Positions 22,966 to 31,262 of a stretch of 32,578 bases of DNA are shown here, piece after piece. The translations under genes were made by a program, and so were the position numbers. The notes under the pieces are model-generated. The model was not told where the DNA came from. It saw only the letters and a program-made list of their open reading frames with translations, and ran no database searches. How positions within the stretch are numbered: the first letter of the stretch is position 1; every line of letters begins with the position of its first letter. Origin of the DNA: Methylobacterium ajmalii (GTDB taxonomy: Bacteria > Pseudomonadota > Alphaproteobacteria > Rhizobiales > Beijerinckiaceae); the NCBI RefSeq assembly GCF_016613415.1, contig NZ_JACWCT010000004.1:1-32578 (forward strand), read 5' to 3'.

Positions 22966-23184
22966 CTAAGCGGCAGCCCGCGTAAGTCGTTGACTCAGCA
23001 GCACTAAACGGCGTTACAGCTGCGTTGTCATACATTGATGTGCGACAACGTGCAACTCGTCGTTGGCTCAATATTGCGGACGTCAGTTCGGCTTGGTCAG
23101 CATGTAATGAATGGCCGAATGTGGCCGGCTGAGGTTTGCCCTTCAAAGTCGAATTGGAGCTAACTATGAGGTGTAGTCAGAATT
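22966..23184. other. Transition into the AT-rich islet
   Basis: About 220 bases between the divergently placed recombinase start and the end of the peptidase gene. No gene or strong repeat is seen. GC content begins to fall from here to the right. Confidence 0.3.
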
Positions 23185-23871
23185 CTAGGGCCCGAAGCGA
23201 AGTCTACTCAGGATCTCCTGTTCAGCATAACTACTGTTTTCCTCTAACGATGTTGTGAGTTCATCTAAACGATCCCACCTTTTGGTTTGTTCTCTGAGGG
23301 CAGAAGACTGAGAGTGATGCGTGATTCTGTATAGCATCGGCATATCGCAGAACCGAATTACTCTATGTCCTTCTATAAGATTACCACTGCCCAATTTCTT
23401 GAGGATTGCGTGGTGTAGGGCGTATGCAAAATACCTTTCCGACCTAGTCGGAAATTTGGTTCCGTAATCCGCAAATAATCTCTCCGCAAACGGAACGCCG
23501 GAATCGATTCTGTTTGTGAGGGCTGGGTATATTTTTCCTGATGCTCTAACCATATCGGCAATCTTCATGAAATCGCCGTATGCGGTGTCGACATTAAAAT
23601 CGCCAAAAATTGCCTTCTCCATGAATACTCCCGAAGCATGGATTAGGATTTGATTTTCAATTGAAATTTCTGAAGTATCAGAAGGAGAAGGGGCAAATAT
23701 AGATCCTATGTTATAATCTTCATGTATCGCTATATAAGCTGTGCTTATACCTATGCGGCGGTATGCAATCACATGCCCAATTTCATGCATGATTACACCC
23801 GATTTAGTCTGATGTTTTGCACTGAGTTCTTCGCGGCTCAACATCAGGAGATTTTTCTTGAAGATTTTCAT
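23185..23871 (-). CDS. Stand-alone FtsH-type (M41) zinc peptidase domain
   Basis: A 228-residue protein with no AAA ATPase part. Residues 26-39 read VIMHEIGHVIAYRR, the HExxH zinc site in the FtsH context (HEAGHA). Residues 72-103 read ENQILIHASGVFMEKAIFGD and then TAYGDFMKIADMV, matching the FtsH stretch I.V.LGGRAAEE..FG...TGA.NDL..A, with Asp100 as probable third zinc ligand. The remainder is helical as in the M41 fold. FtsH is membrane-bound and unfolds substrates with its AAA ring; this one has neither, so it would need unfolded substrates or a partner. Low GC, AT-ending codons and isolation mark it as acquired from elsewhere. It reads leftward; no partner gene is adjacent. Homology is by motif. 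Confidence 0.65.
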   Translation of the reverse strand: MKIFKKNLLMLSREELSAKHQTKSGVIMHEIGHVIAYRRIGISTAYIAIHEDYNIGSIFAPSPSDTSEISIENQILIHASGVFMEKAIFGDFNVDTAYGDFMKIADMVRASGKIYPALTNRIDSGVPFAERLFADYGTKFPTRSERYFAYALHHAILKKLGSGNLIEGHRVIRFCDMPMLYRITHHSQSSALREQTKRWDRLDELTTSLEENSSYAEQEILSRLRFGP

Positions 23872-24046
23872 GGCTCAGACCTTCATTTTACTGTAGTTGA
23901 CGACACTGCTAATAATTGTGCCATTATAATTCTAATGACAAACGTAGCATTTATCGCGAATTTGCAATTTTATAATAATATATTTATTGTGAATCGATAT
24001 AATTCAGTTCAATAAGTTTTGCACGTCGTTCAATGTAAGTGCATCA
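23872..24046. other. AT-rich intergenic segment
   Basis: The sequence between the peptidase start and the end of the coupling-protein gene is markedly AT-rich: 14 G/C of 60 bases in 23941-24000, against roughly two-thirds GC in the flanking genes. It should contain the promoter of the peptidase gene, but no clear -35/-10 pair can be singled out among many AT-rich words. Confidence 0.5.
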
Positions 24047-25711
24047 TCAGCTTTGTCCGACCGGGGCTACAGAGTTGATCAGACTTAAGAAGCGTGGGTC
24101 GGAATGAGCCACGGTTTTGTGCAAGCGGATCGGATGGCGCGGATAAGCGGCACTGTTGGCGAACACCAGAAGCTCTCGGCTCGGCATGCTGGTCAGGGCC
24201 TGAGCCGGGACCAACCGCGCGGCCTGCGGTGTCAGGGCAATGCTGCGCTGACCCTGCCCCTCGGCGGGCCGGGTCAGCGTCTCGACCCGGGCGGTGTAGT
24301 CGCCGAGCGCCCGCGACCAGCGTTCGCTCGCGTCGGGATCGACCGCCGGCACGTCGAACACAGTCACGATCTCGGCGGTGTTGAGGATGGTGTCGGCCCC
24401 CGCCTGCCCGTAGAGGCCGACAATCTGCGAACGGTCCTGCCACAGAGTCCAGAGCGAGGCGCCGTAGCCCGGAAGCTCGGCAGATGCAGTCAGGATCTCG
24501 GAGAACCGCCCGAGGGCTGCGGCCTCGTCGATCATCACCAAGATGCGTTCGGCCGGCCGGTTGCGGCGCACGCTCGTGAACAGATCGCTGAGGAACCAGC
24601 GCAGCAGCGGCGCCAGCAGATCTTTGTACTCGGGCGGCACCGCCACGAACAGATCGACCCGGCCGGTGGCGAGGTCGGCGAAGTCGAAGCTGGTGGCGCC
24701 GACGAGATGGCGTAGGCGCGCGTCGGCGAGCCATTGGAAGGCCTGGGCGCAGGTGGCGACGAGCGGGTCGCGGGTCTTCGGATCGGCCTTGAGGATCTCC
24801 AGGGCGCTCAGCGCGGCGGGGGCCGGTCGCAAATGTTCGAGTTGCGCGATCAAAGTATCAGGGTCGGCGATCAGCGCCTGGACCTGTGCGACGCTGCGGG
24901 TGCCGCGCTTCAGGGTGACTAGGAGTGCACCGGTGATGAGATCGATCGCCCGGTTGCGGAAGTAGGCGGCAGCCTCGCCGTCGCCGCCCGGTTCGGGAAG
25001 GAGGGCGGCAGCGGTATGCTGAAGATAGAGCACATCCTCCGGATCGCGGTCAGCAAGGGGATTCCATCGGTCCGTGCCTCCCACGAGGTTCAGCGGATCG
25101 AGACAAATGACACGCCTGCCGATGGCGCGGCGCCGCTCGGCCGTAGCCCTGTAAAGTTCGCCCTTCGGATCGAAGACGACCGCGGGCCCGGACCAGGCGT
25201 TCGGCTCGGGATAGGCCAGGTTCGGGATCAACGCGCCGGAGGTCTTGCCCTTGCGCGGTGGCGCGATGGTCGCGAGCGTGCCCTGGACGGCGACGCGCAC
25301 CGCGCGCCCGGTCTCCGGGTCGAGGCCGAGTTCGAGGCCTCGACCCATCGCGGCGCGCTCGGCGGCGGTCGCGAAGCGCGCCCCCCCGAACAGGTCGGAG
25401 GCGTCGCGCCGGGGCGCGGCCTTCGATCCGGCGAAGCGCCAGCCGATCATCAAGGCAATCGGTGCGAGCACCGCCATCAGCGTCCAGAAGCCGCTCGCGA
25501 ACGCCGGCGCGCGGCCGATGAGCATCGCCCAGTACAGTTCCACGATCGCATCGAGCTGCCCGGTGCGCCAGAGCGCGAACCACATGCCCGGGCGCATGGC
25601 CTCACTCGGCCAGAGGGTTGGATCGAGCCCGTGCACGACGAGCGCCGCAGTGGGGTAGCCAAGAAGCAGGATCGCGATCGTCAGGACGACGATCTTCAAT
25701 GCGAAGGACAT
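24047..25711 (-). CDS. VirD4/TraG-type coupling protein
   Basis: A 554-residue conjugative coupling ATPase. Two N-terminal membrane segments (about 5-27 and 72-92) are followed by the RecA-like domain: Walker A IAPPRKGKTSG (K156, T157), FDPKGELYRATAERR (the DPKGE motif of TraG/VirD4), and Walker B RILVMIDEAAALGR (D395, E396), then LWTLWQDRSQIVGLYG, typical of TraG proteins. It delivers the relaxase-DNA complex to the secretion channel. It is the fourth gene of the leftward block that begins with the putative StbA-like gene; the channel genes are not in this window. Confidence 0.93.
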   Translation of the reverse strand: MSFALKIVVLTIAILLLGYPTAALVVHGLDPTLWPSEAMRPGMWFALWRTGQLDAIVELYWAMLIGRAPAFASGFWTLMAVLAPIALMIGWRFAGSKAAPRRDASDLFGGARFATAAERAAMGRGLELGLDPETGRAVRVAVQGTLATIAPPRKGKTSGALIPNLAYPEPNAWSGPAVVFDPKGELYRATAERRRAIGRRVICLDPLNLVGGTDRWNPLADRDPEDVLYLQHTAAALLPEPGGDGEAAAYFRNRAIDLITGALLVTLKRGTRSVAQVQALIADPDTLIAQLEHLRPAPAALSALEILKADPKTRDPLVATCAQAFQWLADARLRHLVGATSFDFADLATGRVDLFVAVPPEYKDLLAPLLRWFLSDLFTSVRRNRPAERILVMIDEAAALGRFSEILTASAELPGYGASLWTLWQDRSQIVGLYGQAGADTILNTAEIVTVFDVPAVDPDASERWSRALGDYTARVETLTRPAEGQGQRSIALTPQAARLVPAQALTSMPSRELLVFANSAAYPRHPIRLHKTVAHSDPRFLSLINSVAPVGQS

Positions 25712-25765
25712 CGATGGTGGATTCCGTCGATCAGCGGTTTGAGCGCAGGCGAGAGGTCATTCAGC

Positions 25766-26398
25766 TCAGGGGGCTGTGGCGAGGAGGCTCAAGGGCACGC
25801 GCGCCTCCGCGTAGCCGGACTGCGCCACCCAGCTTCGCAGCACACCGTCCGCGCCATCACGGCGCCAAAGCAGTGCGCGGGAACCAGGATCGAGCCGGCC
25901 CGCGACGCGCATGCCGTCCGGCATACGCCAGCCGATCGGCTGCGGCTCCGCACCCCGCAGGGTGACCCATCGCTCTGGCGTGCGGTACCAAGCGACTAGT
26001 GCCAAGCCGAAAAGCAGTAAGGCACTGCCCAGGCCGAGACCGATTGGCACGAGGCGGTAGGGCAGCCGAGAGCGCCAGATCGCGAGCCGGCTCGCCGTCC
26101 CGGCTCGGATCGGCCGATGCGAGGCCTCCGCATTCCGCAGCGAGTCCAACAGCGCCAGGCGGTCTTCCGGCGTGAGTACGGATTCCGCCTCGGCGAGGGC
26201 GGCAAAGCGCGCATCGGGTCGCGCCTTTAAAAGCCCGTCAAGCCGACGCTTGCTTACCCGCGCCACCTCCGTCGCCTCGGCCTCGGCCGCCTTAGTGGCG
26301 GCAGCGAGGTTGTCCCGCACCGTCTTCGCCGTCGGTGATCCCGAGGCAGATGGAGCCGAGGCGGGCGGGCCCGCGGGGCGCTTCGGTGGAATGGCCAC
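25766..26398 (-). CDS. Single-pass membrane protein of the mobilisation block (StbC position)
   Basis: A 210-residue protein I cannot assign to a family. It has a Pro/Ser/Ala-rich start, an Ala/Glu helical stretch (26-90, TVRDNLAAATKAAEAEATEVARV), a single membrane helix (115-137, LVPIGLGLGSALLLFGLALVAWY), and a small beta-rich end (RWVTLRGAEPQPIGWRMPDG, LDPGSRALLWRRDG). The gene starts 5 nt after the ATPase gene and ends 54 nt before the coupling-protein gene. By position it equals stbC of R388, whose function is also poorly known; sequence similarity to StbC is not claimed. It could anchor the ATPase or coupling protein at the membrane. Confidence 0.55.
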   Translation of the reverse strand: MAIPPKRPAGPPASAPSASGSPTAKTVRDNLAAATKAAEAEATEVARVSKRRLDGLLKARPDARFAALAEAESVLTPEDRLALLDSLRNAEASHRPIRAGTASRLAIWRSRLPYRLVPIGLGLGSALLLFGLALVAWYRTPERWVTLRGAEPQPIGWRMPDGMRVAGRLDPGSRALLWRRDGADGVLRSWVAQSGYAEARVPLSLLATAP

Positions 26399-26403
26399 GA
26401 GGC

Positions 26404-27150
26404 TCAGCCCTCGACTAGCCAGAGAGCCGCGGGCTTGACCGCTTCCATCACCGCGAGGCGGAAGGCGGTCAGGTCGCGCAGCATCCGCCCGGCCTGGGCC
26501 GGCGAGGTCTCCTTAGCGAGCCTGGCGCGGTCGAGCTTCGGGATGCCGCGGAGCTGCCCCGCCGTGAGCACCTCGCGGGTGGCGTCCTCTAGCTCGAACG
26601 CGCGCAAATGGCTCAGCGTCGCCGCACCTGCGACCCGCTTCAGAATGACGGGATCGATCGCGCCGCGCAGCGCGTTCGCCACCACGAAGCTTGCCGCCGC
26701 CCAGTCCTTGGCCGCCTGAAGCAGCTTGCCCGCATCCGCCAGCGACCCTGCCTCGGCCGCGACCACCACGACGAGGCCGAGCTCGATCCCGGCCTCACGC
26801 AGCGACGCCGCCTCGTCCTTGAGCACGCCGAGCAGGCTCGCCGAGGAATTGGCCCCGAGATCGACCAGCGTCGGACCGGTCACGCTGTAGAGCGCGTTGA
26901 CGACCGGGTCGAACTCGGCGCGCGCTGCCTTGCCGCCCGAGGCCTCGATCGCCTCGCGGCTGGCGCGCACCGAGAAGTGGCGCACGCTTCCCGGCTCGTT
27001 GTCGGCCTTCGCGGTCTTGAACTCCGTAAGGCGCGGGGTCGATTCGACTTCGAGTATCGGCACGTCGGTGACCGCCTCGGCCAGCCCGCGGGTGATCGTG
27101 CTCTTGCCGATGCCGCCGGTTTCCTGAGCGACGATAAGAACGCGGGCCAT
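26404..27150 (-). CDS. ParA/MinD-superfamily P-loop ATPase (StbB position)
   Basis: A 248-residue protein starting MARVLIVAQETGGIGKSTITRGLAEA. The P-loop GGIGKST (residues 12-18) is that of ParA/MinD/VirC1, but the signature lysine that normally precedes it is Thr11 here. Further features: PILEVESTPRLTEF, a GPTLVDLGANSSASLLG segment in the Walker B region (VDLGAN in place of VDxxP), and VVVVAAEAGSLADAGKLL. The ATG overlaps the stop of the previous gene (ATGA). In R388, StbB is the matching ATPase needed for conjugation and it works against plasmid stability; here the role is inferred from order. It may position plasmid DNA for transfer. Confidence 0.75.
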   Translation of the reverse strand: MARVLIVAQETGGIGKSTITRGLAEAVTDVPILEVESTPRLTEFKTAKADNEPGSVRHFSVRASREAIEASGGKAARAEFDPVVNALYSVTGPTLVDLGANSSASLLGVLKDEAASLREAGIELGLVVVVAAEAGSLADAGKLLQAAKDWAAASFVVANALRGAIDPVILKRVAGAATLSHLRAFELEDATREVLTAGQLRGIPKLDRARLAKETSPAQAGRMLRDLTAFRLAVMEAVKPAALWLVEG

Positions 27151-27677
27151 CACTCGGGGTCCTTCCTGAACAGGTGCTTGTGCTTGGTGACGTGATGATC
27201 GCGGATTTCGGCCTCGCTCATGGGCGGCTCGCCGGATTCCGGAGGCGAACCGGCCGTGAGCTCGGGGGCGAGCCGGGCTCGCCGTGCGCCGGCATCGGAG
27301 GGCGAAGCCGGCGCGGGCCGGCGCGGTGGCAGTGGAGCCGCGGCGAGATCGGGCCGCATGTCGCGCAGAGCCGCCCGCGCGGCCCGGCGGCGGGCCTGCC
27401 GGCGCACGCTAGAAATCACGCCGGTCAGCTGCGTGTCGGTGAGCGGGCGCCCGTCGGCGGTGGCGTAACCCTGTGCGGTCAGGCCGGCGGCAATCTCCTT
27501 CCAGGTGCTGCCGGAGGCCTTCAGGGCGAGCAGCGCGTCGAGGTTGTCGCGCACCATCGCCATCAGCCCTGTGGCCGCCCGCCCGCCCGGGGCGAGCGTC
27601 ATGCCGTCGCGCGCCTTGGCGGAGGCGGCGAGGTCGCGCTTGAGGCGGCTGAGGTCGAGGCGGGACTGCATCGGCAT
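27150..27677 (-). CDS. Putative DNA-binding protein of the mobilisation block (StbA position)
   Basis: A 175-residue basic protein. Residues 40-95 (VRDNLDALLALKASGSTWKEIAAGL, then LTDTQLTGVISSVRRQARRR) look like a helix-turn-helix of the recombinase/TraK kind: a GSTWKEIAAGL helix pair followed by a recognition-like helix. The middle is Pro/Arg/Ala-rich and disordered, and the end reads MSEAEIRDHHVTKHKHLFRK. It is the first gene of the leftward block and its start faces the phased repeat array, the natural binding site for it. No family name is claimed. The stop overlaps the ATPase start. Confidence 0.6.
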   Translation of the reverse strand: MPMQSRLDLSRLKRDLAASAKARDGMTLAPGGRAATGLMAMVRDNLDALLALKASGSTWKEIAAGLTAQGYATADGRPLTDTQLTGVISSVRRQARRRAARAALRDMRPDLAAAPLPPRRPAPASPSDAGARRARLAPELTAGSPPESGEPPMSEAEIRDHHVTKHKHLFRKDPE

Positions 27678-27991
27678 GTACGCCGACCTATCAGGCGGTC
27701 CCTTGTCGGCCGGTGTGGTGGGGCCGGCAAATGCCAGGGATCACGGCAAGGAATCGTTAGCGCGCGGCTGCATACGGCAGGTAACGGTTGCATCGCGGCT
27801 GGACGCGGCAGCAATACGGCAACCCACGGCCAAGTACGGCAGCGATTACGGCTGGGCCACGGTAGCAGAAGGGATATCACACCACACGCACTGAAGTGGC
27901 CCGGCGTTAACCGCGCGGCCGTGTCGGCCTCGCCCAACCGCCTCGTCCGTGCCAAGCCTGCCGTCTCGATCCGCGCGCAGCAGGTACGCCG
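27678..27991. promoter_or_regulatory. Divergent intergenic region, probable oriT
   Basis: A 314-base gap between the divergent stb-like and relaxase operons. It contains the phased array and must hold both promoters. In MOBF plasmids oriT lies in just this position, but I could not point to a nic site or a clear inverted repeat beside one, so oriT is assigned by position only. Confidence 0.5.
27743..27863 (+). repeat. Helically phased RCGGY array, candidate centromere/oriT binding site
   Basis: Eleven copies of the pentamer RCGGY start at 27743, 27764, 27774, 27784, 27795, 27805, 27816, 27826, 27836, 27848 and 27859. Spacings are 21, then 10, 10, 11, 10, 11, 10, 10, 12 and 11 bp, an average of 10.5 bp per step if one missing copy is counted. 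Most are ACGGC or GCGGC, often followed by AG or TG. The array thus presents one motif on one face of the helix over about 120 bp. It lies between the leftward DNA-binding/ATPase genes and the rightward relaxase genes, as the stb repeats do in R388. Confidence 0.8.
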
Positions 27992-28288
27992 ATGGCCCAG
28001 GAGGTCAAGCTCACCGTGACCCTGGAAGCGGCGCTCGCCGCCCGGTTGCGAGCCGCCGCGGCCGAGCGCGGCTGGTCCGCCGAGAGCTTGGCCGTCGAGT
28101 GCATCGTCCAGCACCTGGAAGTGGCGATCCGTCACCGCGTCCTAGTCGAGCGGATGGAGCAGATCGACGGCGCCATCCTCGAGATGGCCCAGGCGGTCGG
28201 CGAACTCGGTGCGCCGTCGGCCGGCATCGACCTGTCCAAGGTCTGCCGCCTGCACAAGGGCGACGGCGTCGCCGATCCGGCGCCGTGA
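27992..28288 (+). CDS. Ribbon-helix-helix relaxosome accessory protein (TrwA position)
   Basis: A 98-residue protein starting EVKLTVTLEAALAARLRAAA, then ERGWSAESLAVECIVQHLEVA, the strand-helix-helix of an RHH (Arc/MetJ, CopG) DNA-binding protein. A second helical part (VLVERMEQIDGAILEMAQAVGE) probably mediates oligomerisation. The stop overlaps the GTG start of the relaxase gene (GTGA), so the pair is translationally coupled, as trwA precedes the trwB-trwC genes in R388. The role is to bind oriT, help the relaxase nick and repress the operon; this is inferred from fold and position. Confidence 0.75.
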   Translation: MAQEVKLTVTLEAALAARLRAAAAERGWSAESLAVECIVQHLEVAIRHRVLVERMEQIDGAILEMAQAVGELGAPSAGIDLSKVCRLHKGDGVADPAP

Positions 28289-31230
28289 CCGCCTCGCTGC
28301 ACCGGCTCGGTGCCGGTTCGCCGGCAGCGTCGTACTACACCCACGACAGCCAGCGCGAAGCCAAACCCGACAAGCGGGACGAGTACTACCTCTCGGACGG
28401 CGGCGGGGTCTGGTGGAGCAGCGGCGAGACGATCGTGCGCCACGGCGCGGCGATCGATGCAGCCTCGTTTCGCGACCTGTGTGCGGGGATCCACCCAGGC
28501 ACGGGCAAGCCGCTGGTGCGCGGTGCCGGCCCGGGTCACTGGGCGGGCGTCGACTGCACTATGACCCCCGGGAAGAGTGTGTCCGTGCTTTGGATGGCCG
28601 GCACGCCCGAGCAACGCGCTGCGATCGAGGCCGCCCATCGCGCCGCCGTCGAGCGGGCGCTGAGTTTTGTCACCGCGGAGGGCCTCGTCACTGTCCGGAC
28701 CGGCGCCGGCGGTACCGACCAGCATCGCCCGCGCGACCTGATCGTCGGCCGGTTCGATCACTATACAACTCGTGAGGGTGACCCGAATATTCACACGCAC
28801 TGCGTGTTCATCAATGTCGCTGGTACGCCTGCAAATGCCGGTGCTGGTCGATACAAGTCCCGGACGCATCTAACCATTGAGCCTGAGCGATTATATGCCG
28901 CCCAGCTCGGAGTGGGAGCGGCGTACAGGGCGGCCCTCGCCGAAGGGCTGCGCGAGCGGTTCGGCCTGCAGTATCGCGAGGCCGGACGCGGGCAGTGGGA
29001 GGTCGCCGGCCTGCCGGAGACGTTACTCGCGGCCTTTTCCAAGCGCTCGCAGCAGATCCTAGCCTATGCGGGCACGGGCGCCAGCAGCGCCCAGCGCGAG
29101 ATCGCCGCCTTGGCGACCCGCCGGGGCAAGGAGGAGTTGCCGACCGGGCCGGAGCTGGAGGCACGCTGGCGCGCGGAACTCGCCGCCTGCGTGATCGATC
29201 CGTGGCTGGCCGCGCGTCACCTTGAGCGCGACTCCGCCCTCGTGCTGACCGCCGAGCGCGATCGGGAGCGGGAGACCCCGTTCGAGCCGCCCGAGATCCC
29301 CGGCGACGGTGCGGTGGCACGCGCCGCCTCGGCCTTGTTCCGGCACGAGAGCGTCGTGGCGCGCAAGGATCTGCTCCAGCGCGCCCTGGAGGTCGCGGGC
29401 CTCGCCGGCGTCGGGGTCGACGCCGTGGAGGCGGAGCTCGCCCAGCTCGAACGGGATGGCGCGCTGCTGCCGCTGGCCGACGCCGCGATGGTCCCGGGTG
29501 CCAGCGCGTGCTGGACCAGCCCGGGCATCGCCGCTTGCGAGGCGGCGATGCTGCGCGCGGCCGATCGTCCCCTGGAGCGGACCTGGATTACGCCCGAGGC
29601 GGTCGAGGATGCGCTGGAGCATGCGCCTCACCTCAGCGCCGAGCAGGGCGAAGCCGTGCGCCACGCCGCCGGTCGGGACGGGGTGTCGCTGCTGCAGGCC
29701 GGTGCGGGGACCGGCAAGACCACGACGGCGGCCGCCCTGGTGGCCGCCGCCCGCGGCTCCGGTCTCCGGGTGATCGGCCTCGCCCCGTCGTGGGTGGCCG
29801 CCGACGAGCTCGGGCGCTCGACCGGGATCCCGGCGCAGGCGATCGCGCGCTGGCGCCAGGACCGGACGCTGACAGCAGGTCCGGATACCGCCAACCGCCC
29901 CGACCGGCCGGCGCTGCTCGACGCCGGTACCCTGGTGCTGGTCGATGAGGCGGGGATGGTCGCGACCCGCGACATGGAGGCCGTGCTGAGCGCGGCCCGG
30001 TCGGCCGGGGCGAAGGTGGTTCTGATCGGCGATCGGCGCCAGCTCGCCTCGGTCGGGGGCGCGAGCGCTCTGCGGGCGGTCGCCGATGTGGTCGGGCGCT
30101 CTGTGGTGCTCGAACAGGTCCGCCGGCAGACGGTGGAGTGGCAGCGCGCGGCCTCGGTGCTGATGGCGCGCGGCGAGGTCGAGGCGGGCTTGCGCGCCTA
30201 CTCGGCCCGGGACCAGATCGAGCTGGTCGCCGGCGCCGAGGCTGCGCAGGCGCGCGTGCTCGCGATCTGGACCGAACAGCGCGCGGCGCAGGGCGAGGAC
30301 GTGCTGATCGTGACCCGGCGCAACGCCGACGCTGCAGCGCTGAATATCCGGGCGCGGGCCGTGCTGCGGACAGAGGGACACCTCGGTCCCGATGTGGTCA
30401 CCCTGCCGGCGCGCGACCGTGACGACAGGCCAGTGCCGCTCGCTCTCGCTGTCGGCGATAGCCTTCGCATCGGCGAGAGCCTGCCGCATCTCGGGTTGCG
30501 CAACGGCAATCGCGCCCGGGTCGAGGGGATCACAGTCGAGCCGGAGGGAGGAGCACGCCTGCGCCTGGCGCTGGAGGATGGTCGCGCGCTGGAGGTGGCG
30601 TGGTCGGATCTGGCGCAACAGCCGCGGTTCGGCCGGAAGCGGCCGCAGCCCAGGATCGTGCATGCCTATGCGGGCACGGCCTACGCGGCGCAAGGCCGGA
30701 CCTCGTCCGCGGCGGTGATGTATGTCGGGGCGGCGACCGACGCGCGCGAGCTCTATGTCGGCCTGACCCGGCACCGGCACGAGGCCAGGGTGGTGGTCGA
30801 GCGCGACCGGCTCGACGCCCTGTGCCGGCAACGTCAGGCGGATGCGTGGATGCCGGCCACCGACGCGATGGTGCTGGAGCGCCTGTTCCGTGAGGCGCGG
30901 AACTACAGCGAGAAGGCCAACGTAGTCGATCACGCCGCCGACCGGGTGGCTTTCGTGCGGGATGGATCGCTGGAAACGCGCGAGCCCATCGGCCAAGGGG
31001 TCGACGTGCCGCGCGTGATGCGCGCGGCGCGGCTTTTACGTGAGGCGATGTCGTGGCTTGGCGTCGAGCCGCTCATCGTGCCGACGTGGCGGCTGGTGGA
31101 TGCCTACGGGCGTCGTCTGACGCAGGCACCGGCCCGGGCGACGCGCGCTTTGGTCGACGAGCTCGCCCGCCGCCTCGATCGCCCCGATCCGCTACTCGAC
31201 CGTGAGCGGGGTCGCCACATCGAGCGATGA
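28285..31230 (+). CDS. TrwC/TraI-type conjugative relaxase-helicase (MOBF)
   Basis: From the GTG at 28285 it has 981 residues. The N-terminal relaxase domain starts SLHRLGAGSPAASYYTHDS, with tyrosine pairs Y17/Y18 and Y34/Y35 that correspond to the two catalytic tyrosines of TrwC. The metal site is H159 (GRFDHYTT) and the pair H170, H172 (DPNIHTHCVFINV). The C-terminal helicase of superfamily 1 has Walker A QAGAGTGKTTTAA (K478), LVLVDEAGMVATRDME and LIGDRRQLASVGG, then VEQVRRQ-like and GLTRHRHEARV motifs. The protein nicks oriT, stays bound to the 5' end and unwinds DNA. An upstream in-frame extension to 27949 is a shadow of the accessory gene and is not used. Length matches TrwC (966). Confidence 0.93.
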   Translation: MTASLHRLGAGSPAASYYTHDSQREAKPDKRDEYYLSDGGGVWWSSGETIVRHGAAIDAASFRDLCAGIHPGTGKPLVRGAGPGHWAGVDCTMTPGKSVSVLWMAGTPEQRAAIEAAHRAAVERALSFVTAEGLVTVRTGAGGTDQHRPRDLIVGRFDHYTTREGDPNIHTHCVFINVAGTPANAGAGRYKSRTHLTIEPERLYAAQLGVGAAYRAALAEGLRERFGLQYREAGRGQWEVAGLPETLLAAFSKRSQQILAYAGTGASSAQREIAALATRRGKEELPTGPELEARWRAELAACVIDPWLAARHLERDSALVLTAERDRERETPFEPPEIPGDGAVARAASALFRHESVVARKDLLQRALEVAGLAGVGVDAVEAELAQLERDGALLPLADAAMVPGASACWTSPGIAACEAAMLRAADRPLERTWITPEAVEDALEHAPHLSAEQGEAVRHAAGRDGVSLLQAGAGTGKTTTAAALVAAARGSGLRVIGLAPSWVAADELGRSTGIPAQAIARWRQDRTLTAGPDTANRPDRPALLDAGTLVLVDEAGMVATRDMEAVLSAARSAGAKVVLIGDRRQLASVGGASALRAVADVVGRSVVLEQVRRQTVEWQRAASVLMARGEVEAGLRAYSARDQIELVAGAEAAQARVLAIWTEQRAAQGEDVLIVTRRNADAAALNIRARAVLRTEGHLGPDVVTLPARDRDDRPVPLALAVGDSLRIGESLPHLGLRNGNRARVEGITVEPEGGARLRLALEDGRALEVAWSDLAQQPRFGRKRPQPRIVHAYAGTAYAAQGRTSSAAVMYVGAATDARELYVGLTRHRHEARVVVERDRLDALCRQRQADAWMPATDAMVLERLFREARNYSEKANVVDHAADRVAFVRDGSLETREPIGQGVDVPRVMRAARLLREAMSWLGVEPLIVPTWRLVDAYGRRLTQAPARATRALVDELARRLDRPDPLLDRERGRHIER

Positions 31231-31262
31231 TAAGGCTGAATGCAGAGTGCAAAAAACGATTT

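Noticed and set aside
27743..27863. CRISPR array
   Set aside because: Repeat unit is only five conserved bases at one-turn spacing, with no 25-35 bp repeats or cas genes.
27678..27991. Exact nic site of oriT
   Set aside because: No sequence clearly matching a MOBF nic consensus with a flanking inverted repeat was found, so only the region is named.
27949..28284. 112-codon in-frame extension ahead of the relaxase
   Set aside because: It overlaps the RHH accessory gene in another frame and is Arg/Pro-rich without relaxase features; the conserved N-terminus begins at the GTG at 28285.
29059..30996. 645-codon open frame antisense to the relaxase
   Set aside because: Composition-driven shadow of a GC-rich gene; no domain, His/Arg/Gln-rich product.
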